Below are positions 57,285 through 64,000 of a stretch of 64,000 nucleotides of DNA, piece after piece. Origin of the DNA: Bacteriovorax stolpii (GTDB taxonomy: Bacteria > Bdellovibrionota > Bacteriovoracia > Bacteriovoracales > Bacteriovoracaceae). The translations under genes and the position numbers were made by a program. Position 1 is the stretch's first letter. Every line of letters begins with the position of its first letter. The notes below the pieces were generated by a model that was given only the letters and a program-made list of their open reading frames with translations, made no database searches and was not told the origin of the DNA. The stretch covers positions 117,797 to 181,796 of the forward strand of contig CAMCYI010000004.1 in assembly GCA_945883845.1 (NCBI GenBank), written 5' to 3'.

Positions 57285-58082
57285 ATGAAAAACCTGATCA
57301 AGAGTCTTTTATTTCTGGGCCTATCCACTGTGGCGTTTGCGAAGCCAGTCGTGCTGGTCAGCTATTACGATGTTTTTGGAAAAGGAAAATTTAATAATTC
57401 TGAGAAAGTTGCACTTGGTCTCGCACTCGCCTTGAAGAACGAATCGTTTGAAGTGCACCTGTGTCCGCTTCCTACTGCTTACGATCGTGGTTATGCGGCC
57501 GTCGAAAATTGCCTGAAGAACTTAAGTGTTCGCCCCATCATGTATCTCGGGCTCGGTGAGTTCGGGTGTGCTGTGAAGATGGAAACTATCGCACGAAACT
57601 TTGATAAAAATCCTAAGACGCCGGATAACGACGGCATTCTCCGCAACGATGTCATCATCCCGAATGCGCCGAAGGCGATTTCGTTTAACTACCCTGCACC
57701 TGAAATGTATTGTTCTCTTCCCATCAAAGAGCGCGGTGATATGGCGGTCTCCAACAGTGCGGGGAGTTTTGTCTGTAACAATACTGCTTTCCAGTTCGCG
57801 CACTACTATCCTGAAGTCCCGGCCGGATTTATTCATGTGCCGGCCAATAGCTGTCGCAGTCTTGAGGCCCTGACCTCTGGTGCGATTCAAAGTCTTGCCA
57901 CCATGCTGATCAAAGCTGTCGATACGCTCGAAGTTCGGAATGGTGCGGGGATAAAGCTGCCGCTCACAAAAAATGAATTAGAACCTCTCCGCTCACAGAA
58001 AAAAGATCTCTGCACACGTGACTATTTTAAAAGATCGAAAGGTGTTGAGGAAATCGGCTTCTGGTCGTTCCTCGGCGGCTAA
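57285..58082 (+). CDS. exported pyroglutamyl-peptidase I-like (C15) protein
   Basis: Signal peptide; GLGEFGCAVKMETIARN, MAVSNSAGSFVCNNTAF (Cys), GFIHVPANS (His). Confidence 0.7.
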   Translation: MKNLIKSLLFLGLSTVAFAKPVVLVSYYDVFGKGKFNNSEKVALGLALALKNESFEVHLCPLPTAYDRGYAAVENCLKNLSVRPIMYLGLGEFGCAVKMETIARNFDKNPKTPDNDGILRNDVIIPNAPKAISFNYPAPEMYCSLPIKERGDMAVSNSAGSFVCNNTAFQFAHYYPEVPAGFIHVPANSCRSLEALTSGAIQSLATMLIKAVDTLEVRNGAGIKLPLTKNELEPLRSQKKDLCTRDYFKRSKGVEEIGFWSFLGG

Positions 58083-59509
58083 AATTTTCCGAGAACAACT
58101 TCCGCTTCTTTAGCAGTCGACCCGAAATGAGTGATGAACCAGCGATCAACGAATTCTACCGGGTAGTCATCAGCACGCTTACATTTAACGACCTGATTAC
58201 CCATGTTCGCAAAATCTCTTTTAATTGGCAGCACACAGAACTGAACTTTCCAGAAGTCATTGAGCTGTAACTTGAATTGTGCCGCTGCCGCCTTACTGAA
58301 CTCAGAAAATTTGGTCATCGGATGACTGACATCTTCTGTGGCCGGATTTAAACCGATCTTGGGCATAGAGATGTCATGCGTGATTTTGTTTTCATTCTCT
58401 GTCTTAGAATACGTAAAAGGCATCTTGAGAGATCCAAGTATTGTTTCACCACTCAGGAGAAGACTAAGGTGCTGAGTTTTTTTCGTCGCCTCATAACGAT
58501 AGACTCGTGGATCATCACGGTACTTCGTCACGGCCTGTTGATCAGAGTACTTCTCCTCACGAAACTTCGTCATCGTGATGTCGTGACATTTTTTTCCTGC
58601 TGAACTCATCCCACATCTTTTCTCACGGACCTGATAAGGAACTTGACGGGTTTTTGGTTTTCCTACGTATTCAGTGTAGGGGACTTTCACGATGTAATTG
58701 TGAGCTTGTTGAATTTCTTCAGTCACGACCTTAACCTGATACTCCCCAATCACTTGAAGGGAGATTGTTTTATTGGAGTCACGGTCAAACCAGGGGCCTT
58801 CTGTGAAAGCTTGATCCATGTCACTTTTCATGGCGTTCTGAAGTTCAGGGCGCACATGCTCAACGTTGATCTTCGATTCTGATCGAGCAAAAAGTTCAGC
58901 TGCGATCGTCGAGCTCATTTTTCTTCCCGGATCAAAAAAACCGCAGAACTGATGCACAAAGCTGTCATAGAAAGGCTTTCCTCCCATGTCCTTGCGGATG
59001 GAACTGCATTGCTTCTTCCCCTGCTCCATGATGGCAGTCTGATATGAAGCAGCTTCAGCCATACTGTGAAAGACGGGATTAAATTTTCTATGACGAACTT
59101 CTGCACCAAGAGGCTTCATGATCTCAACCAGCTCGCGGATCTTTCTTTTTTCATGCTGCCAGAGAGCGACCGTCTCCTTACCTTGAAACGTTGAAGAATT
59201 GAAATCTGTTTTCACCCTGGACTTGCTCTGAAACAGAACAAGTTCGAGCAAACGATTGAGAGCACTTTCTTCTTTCCCGGCCAGTCTTTCATCGCGGATC
59301 TTCACCAGGCGATCATTCACAACTTTTTCCTGGCAGTCCTGAAGACCCAGTTTGACGTCATCATCCTTCGGATCTTCTTCGTATGCTTTCTCCCACTCAA
59401 TCAGGGCATCTTCGTAGAGGCCTTTTTCCGTGAGCTTGATTGCTGTCTTCTTGTGGGAAGAACAGGCAATCAGGATAAAAGCGATAGAAATAAAAAGAAT
59501 GATTTTCAT
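58079..59509 (-). CDS. lipoprotein with N-terminal TPR-like segment
   Basis: Lipobox FILIACSSH; LTEKGLYEDALIEWEKAYEEDPKDDDVKLGLQ. Confidence 0.65.
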   Translation of the reverse strand: MKIILFISIAFILIACSSHKKTAIKLTEKGLYEDALIEWEKAYEEDPKDDDVKLGLQDCQEKVVNDRLVKIRDERLAGKEESALNRLLELVLFQSKSRVKTDFNSSTFQGKETVALWQHEKRKIRELVEIMKPLGAEVRHRKFNPVFHSMAEAASYQTAIMEQGKKQCSSIRKDMGGKPFYDSFVHQFCGFFDPGRKMSSTIAAELFARSESKINVEHVRPELQNAMKSDMDQAFTEGPWFDRDSNKTISLQVIGEYQVKVVTEEIQQAHNYIVKVPYTEYVGKPKTRQVPYQVREKRCGMSSAGKKCHDITMTKFREEKYSDQQAVTKYRDDPRVYRYEATKKTQHLSLLLSGETILGSLKMPFTYSKTENENKITHDISMPKIGLNPATEDVSHPMTKFSEFSKAAAAQFKLQLNDFWKVQFCVLPIKRDFANMGNQVVKCKRADDYPVEFVDRWFITHFGSTAKEAEVVLGKF

Positions 59510-60519
59510 GGAGTCTCCGATATCTGGGAAAGCCAGCTTTGAGAAATTACCAGGCTTAAGGTAAAACCATTTTTATAAAATCCGCCCATGGCAGAAATTG
59601 CTGGATTGCTCATGACATACGGGAGACGTTTGGGAGCTTTGTCCCGGAGACCTGTTTTGACGATGCCCTGTTTAAACCCAGGCAATTCCAGTTTCACATC
59701 CCGGGAGATTTTATCATAGATACCCCGGAGTTTTTCCATCGGTGCCAGATGATGACGGACTTCCTGTGTGGTAGAACCGATCAGAAGTATTTTTTCATCA
59801 GCATGATAAATGAGATTGTTACCTTCCAGAGTCATGGAGAAAGATTTGTCACCAAGGTTTGTCTCCGTGAATTCAAGATAACTCCCTTGCACACACTTTG
59901 ATTTTGAAATTCTTTCTTCCTGAAATAAAGGTGCCCAGAAATTCTGATAAACCCCTCCGCAAAACAGGATATGGTCACCGCTGTAGGTTTCTCCATGATT
60001 GGTCTGGAGTTCAATACGGTTCCCCATGTTCTGAACATTAAGAACTGAGGCAGTCTTGAGAGTGATGGACATTTTCTTTTGAGCTTCAGCAAGAAGCCAG
60101 TCGAGATAGGCCTGAGTCTGGATCGCAAAAGCACTTTCTTCAGCAAGATAAATTTCGGCTATCGAGATGTCCCCGGCCTTACTGGTTACTCGGCCAAGAG
60201 GATAGCGTTTCTGAAATTCGTCGATCTTTGTTTTCGCACCTGTGTATTGTGGAATTTTTTTTACGCCCATTGGTCTGTCTTCTTCGACATGTTTTTTAAA
60301 GGCCATAAAACCTTTCATCAACAAATCTCCTAGATCAGAATGCCCGCTGGTTACTCCTCTGGGTGCGACGATGGCCGTTGAACTCAGGCTGCAAGGGGGA
60401 AATTCAGCAGAATTTTCAAAAACAGTGATCCGATCAAAACGCTTGTTTTGTGTTTTTGAGAGCGAAAAAAGCGCTGAACGGGCGGAAATTCCGCCTCCCA
60501 GGACGAGGAGATGACTCAT
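59506..60519 (-). CDS. FAD-dependent oxidoreductase (DAO/glycine oxidase-like)
   Basis: N-terminal LLVLGGGISARSALFSL dinucleotide-binding motif; GDHILFCGGVYQNFWAPLF; ATG at 60519. Confidence 0.75.
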   Translation of the reverse strand: MSHLLVLGGGISARSALFSLSKTQNKRFDRITVFENSAEFPPCSLSSTAIVAPRGVTSGHSDLGDLLMKGFMAFKKHVEEDRPMGVKKIPQYTGAKTKIDEFQKRYPLGRVTSKAGDISIAEIYLAEESAFAIQTQAYLDWLLAEAQKKMSITLKTASVLNVQNMGNRIELQTNHGETYSGDHILFCGGVYQNFWAPLFQEERISKSKCVQGSYLEFTETNLGDKSFSMTLEGNNLIYHADEKILLIGSTTQEVRHHLAPMEKLRGIYDKISRDVKLELPGFKQGIVKTGLRDKAPKRLPYVMSNPAISAMGGFYKNGFTLSLVISQSWLSQISETP

Positions 60520-60689
60520 GTGTTTAGCATAAAGCAATTAAATTCTTAAGGGAATGACGGGTTCAGAAATTTTCCAATCTTTTTTCTTTAATTCTCACTC
60601 AGAAAGTGAGCTTCATCTTGCCAGCGCCTACCGAACAAACTTAACCTAATTCTCATCCTAAAAACTGAATTTTATGACGGAGTGCTAAG

Positions 60690-63044
60690 ATGGCCGCCCA
60701 GACACTTGACCCTAAAGCTATGATCTTCTCTACCCAGAAACTGGGAATTCCCGCCAACAAAGTGATGGCCACCTGCAAGCTTCTTTTCGAAGAAGAATGT
60801 ACGATCCCTTTCATTTCCCGTTACCGCAAAGAAGTCACCGGCAACCTCGATGAAGTGCAGATCCGCGATATCCAGGATTCATATAACGAATACGTTGAAA
60901 CAGAAAAACGCCGTGAGTTCATCATGGATGCCATCAAAAAAATGGAAATGCTGACCCCGGAACTTGAACGCCAGATCAAAATGGCCTCGAACCTCAACCA
61001 GCTTGAAGATATCTATGCTCCTTATAAATCGAAGAAAAAAACCAAGGCCATGATAGCCAAAGATCTTGGCCTCGAGCCACTTTCTGAAATGATTCTCAAT
61101 GGGGACAAAGATATTCGCACCCTGGTCGCTGACATCGAAGCAAAATTCGTGAAGCCGACTGAAGGAAAAATCAAAGACGTCCAGGAAGCCATCAACGGTG
61201 CCTGCGATATTCTCATTGAAACATTCTCTCACCAGCTTGAACTCAAAGAGCGCCTTCGCCAATCATTCTGGGACAGCGGCGTGATCAAGACAGCTCTTCG
61301 TAAAGACGGAGACAAAATTGAAGAAGCTACGAAGTTCAAGGATTTCTTTGAATTCTCTGAGCCCCTCGCTAAAATCAAGGATCCAAAATCCTCTCACCGT
61401 TATATGGCGATGAGACGCGGAATGAATCTCAAAATTCTCAAAGTGGATGCCGAGATTGTTCCTGAAATCGGTATAGGGATGGTGGAGCAGCAGTTCTTTC
61501 CGAAAAAAGACAAACTCGCCAACTACGAACTCCTGAAAAAGTGCGCTGAGAAATCCTACACGAATTACATTCAACCTTCTCTTGATCTCGAAGTAAAAAA
61601 CGATCTCAAAAAAATTGCTGATACAGCTGCAATTTCTGTATTCGGCATCAACCTCAAGAATCTCCTTCTCCAGCCATACCTTGGATCAAAGGCCGTTCTT
61701 GGAATCGATCCGGGTATCCGCACGGGATGCAAGGTCGTCATCGTTGATCACACCGGAAAATTCATGGGTGATCACGTGATCTATCCACACGAACCAAGAA
61801 ACGATAAAGTCGGTGCCGCACAGATTCTCATGAAGATGATTGAGATGTTCAATGTAGAGTACATCGCCATCGGAAACGGAACTTACGGCCGTGAGACTCT
61901 GGAGTTTGTGGAAACTCATGTGACTCAGGTAAAAGATGGCAAAGTTAAAGCGACGACCATTTCAGAGGCCGGGGCCTCGATCTATTCAGCGAGTGACATT
62001 GCACGCGCAGAATTTCCTGAAAAAGATGTTACCGTTCGCGGGGCCATCTCCATTGCGCGCAGATTCCAGGATCCTCTCGCTGAACTCGTGAAGATCGATC
62101 CTAAATCTATCGGAGTCGGCCAGTACCAGCACGATGTGAACCAGGTTCAATTAAAAAACAATCTAGAAGCCGTCGTTGAATCCTGTGTGAACTTTGTGGG
62201 TGTCGATCTGAATACAGCTTCTGCTCCTCTTCTCTCTTACGTTTCAGGGATTGGCCCGACGGTTGCTCAGAACGTGGTGAAGTTTCGTGATCAGAATGGA
62301 ACATTTCAATCACGAGCAGATCTTCTCAAGGTGACACGCTTCACGCAGAAAGTTTTTGAGCAATGTGCAGGTTTTCTTCGGATCTACAACGGGCCACATC
62401 CGCTCGATGGAACTTTCGTTCACCCTGAACGCTACCCGACTCTTGAAAAATTTGTAAAAGCTAAAAATAAAACCCTCGCTGACCTTCTTACCGATGGCGA
62501 ACTTCAGACGGCACTCTCAAACGATAAAAATCTGAAGGAAGAAATCGGCGAAATGACTCTCACTGATATTGTGAAGTGCCTACGTGCTCCGACTCAGGAT
62601 CCACGAACAACTTTCAAATCTGTGGAATTCACCAAAGGCATTTCTGATCTCAAAGATCTCAAGATCGGTCAGTGGTATCAAGGTCAGGTTACCAACATCA
62701 CCATGTTCGGTGCCTTCGTTGATATCGGGATTAAGGAAAATGGTCTTCTTCATATTTCAGAGATGAGTGACCGCTTCGTGGAAAACGCTATGGATGTGCT
62801 GAAAGTGGGCCAGGAGCTGAAAGTTCGCGTACTCGGCATCGATATGGATCGCCGTCGTATCTCGCTCTCAGCGAAGTCTGACTCACAGACGGAAGGTATC
62901 ACAGGTACCGGAGCGAATGCTCCTCGTAAGGGCGGAGGCGGCGGAAATCGTCCTCGTGAAGAGCAGCGTCCGCAGATTCCAACCGGGCCTCAGTTTAAGA
63001 ATAATGCGTTCGCTGGTCTTAAAAATATTCAGGTTAAGAAATAA
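60690..63044 (+). CDS. tex: Tex-family RNA-binding protein (S1 domain)
   Basis: CTIPFISRYRKEVTGNLDEVQIRDI, VLGIDPGIRTGCKVVIVD, S1 domain GQVTNITMFGAFVDIGIKENGLLHISEMS. Confidence 0.95.
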   Translation: MAAQTLDPKAMIFSTQKLGIPANKVMATCKLLFEEECTIPFISRYRKEVTGNLDEVQIRDIQDSYNEYVETEKRREFIMDAIKKMEMLTPELERQIKMASNLNQLEDIYAPYKSKKKTKAMIAKDLGLEPLSEMILNGDKDIRTLVADIEAKFVKPTEGKIKDVQEAINGACDILIETFSHQLELKERLRQSFWDSGVIKTALRKDGDKIEEATKFKDFFEFSEPLAKIKDPKSSHRYMAMRRGMNLKILKVDAEIVPEIGIGMVEQQFFPKKDKLANYELLKKCAEKSYTNYIQPSLDLEVKNDLKKIADTAAISVFGINLKNLLLQPYLGSKAVLGIDPGIRTGCKVVIVDHTGKFMGDHVIYPHEPRNDKVGAAQILMKMIEMFNVEYIAIGNGTYGRETLEFVETHVTQVKDGKVKATTISEAGASIYSASDIARAEFPEKDVTVRGAISIARRFQDPLAELVKIDPKSIGVGQYQHDVNQVQLKNNLEAVVESCVNFVGVDLNTASAPLLSYVSGIGPTVAQNVVKFRDQNGTFQSRADLLKVTRFTQKVFEQCAGFLRIYNGPHPLDGTFVHPERYPTLEKFVKAKNKTLADLLTDGELQTALSNDKNLKEEIGEMTLTDIVKCLRAPTQDPRTTFKSVEFTKGISDLKDLKIGQWYQGQVTNITMFGAFVDIGIKENGLLHISEMSDRFVENAMDVLKVGQELKVRVLGIDMDRRRISLSAKSDSQTEGITGTGANAPRKGGGGGNRPREEQRPQIPTGPQFKNNAFAGLKNIQVKK

Positions 63045-63063
63045 AGAAAACTATTCCCGGCAG

Positions 63064-63390
63064 TTACTGGAGCTCGCACTGGTAACTGTCGACGTGATGC
63101 TCGTACGAGTCCAGATCAGTGATGTTCACGATCGCCGTACCGGTTTCACCGTGTAGAAGGCGTGTCACGATCGTGATGTCTCTCCATGGGTTACCGATTT
63201 TTGTATACCCTCTCCAAACCATCGACTCATCAACTTCCATCATGTTCGTGTAAACGATGTCATCCATCACGATGTGATGATCATTGAGAACCATCGTTGT
63301 CTCTTTAAGGCCAGTAGAGCATTTGAAATGAAGGTCACCGGCAAAAGCGACGTTTGAGATTACGAGAGCGATAAGCAAGTATTTTCTCAT
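63064..63390 (-). CDS. small secreted protein, unknown function
   Basis: Signal peptide MRKYLLIALVISNVAFAG. Confidence 0.6.
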   Translation of the reverse strand: MRKYLLIALVISNVAFAGDLHFKCSTGLKETTMVLNDHHIVMDDIVYTNMMEVDESMVWRGYTKIGNPWRDITIVTRLLHGETGTAIVNITDLDSYEHHVDSYQCELQ

Positions 63391-63448
63391 GAAAACTCCT
63401 GTGTATGGAGCCTGTATAGCGCGAGGAAAGTGAGCTTGGAACTAAAAG

Positions 63449-64000
63449 TTACCTAAACTGTTTTGTGAGTGACAGCGCTTCGACGAGATAGCCGGATCCC
63501 CAGGCAAATGGCCTCTCCGAGCGCACGAGCCAGGATTCCCACCCCTTCCATCCGTCTTCCGGACAGTAGATCTCCAGCACTTCCCCATCGCGATGAAGAA
63601 GCCGGTCGATCAGGACCTTCTGTTTGGTCGCGGTTTCTTCGTCGTTCATAAGGTATGCAACCTTAAGCCCAAGACCCATGAGCCAGCTCCAGGCGAGGTG
63701 TCCGTGATACCCATGGAGACGCGCGAATTTCACATGAAGCGCGAGGTCCTTATTGCGATAGTCAGGGTGCGAGCACATCCCGAGATGTCCATGGGCGCGA
63801 AGGACGACGAGATGTTGCTTGAGACTGTACCAGAGATGTTTCTTCTCTTCTGGAGTCAAGAATTCGTCGGCTTCCAGAGCGAGTAGATTTCCATCAATGC
63901 TCACGATGTCTGAACCTCGCATCGTCTTAAAGACACCCGACGTTTTGACGAAAAATTCATGCTTGAGTTTCTCTGCATACGCAATCTCATCAAGTGCGAT
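63449..64000 (-). CDS. C-terminal part of a six-hairpin-glycosidase-like protein (open to window edge)
   Basis: Frame stays open upstream of the track ATG at 63922 to base 64000 (IALDEIAYAEKLKHEFFVKTSGVFKTMRGSD...); HGYHGHLAWSWLMGLGLKVAY, FAWGSGYLVEAL. Confidence 0.45.
   Translation of the reverse strand: MALDEIAYAEKLKHEFFVKTSGVFKTMRGSDIVSIDGNLLALEADEFLTPEEKKHLWYSLKQHLVVLRAHGHLGMCSHPDYRNKDLALHVKFARLHGYHGHLAWSWLMGLGLKVAYLMNDEETATKQKVLIDRLLHRDGEVLEIYCPEDGWKGWESWLVRSERPFAWGSGYLVEALSLTKQFR

Overview
Gene-dense bacterial chromosome window. Many short secreted proteins and lysine/serine-rich envelope proteins suggest a Bdellovibrionota/Bacteriovorax-like genome (inference, not proven). Housekeeping content includes mutM, folA-thyA, a five-gene branched-chain amino-acid ABC transporter (liv), folP-ftsH-tilS, a tRNA-Met, an OmpR/histidine-kinase pair, recQ, an ABC1/UbiB kinase and tex. 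The most notable structures are: (1) a ~7.7 kb putative integrative/mobilizable element (about 4895-12624) inserted in the catalytic N-terminal codons of mutM. It is bounded by an 18-bp direct repeat, has repeated AGTCGGACT arm-like sites at both ends, a tyrosine integrase, an excisionase-like HTH protein, a replication-relaxation-like protein and a large nested inverted repeat, and carries a nitric-oxide-reductase cargo. (2) A three-gene cassette (40130-47201) behind a two-component system: a 1253-aa protein that appears to combine a circularly permuted ATP-grasp-like ligase with an HExxH metallopeptidase motif, a 737-aa membrane-associated protein and an outer-membrane-barrel-like protein. 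(3) A cluster of secreted enzymes (52434-58082) that plausibly all act on glutamine chemistry: a protein-glutaminase-like deamidase, two tandem transglutaminase-elicitor-like proteins and an exported pyroglutamyl-peptidase-like protein, plus a metzincin-like peptidase. All family assignments come from motif recognition by eye; no database search was run.
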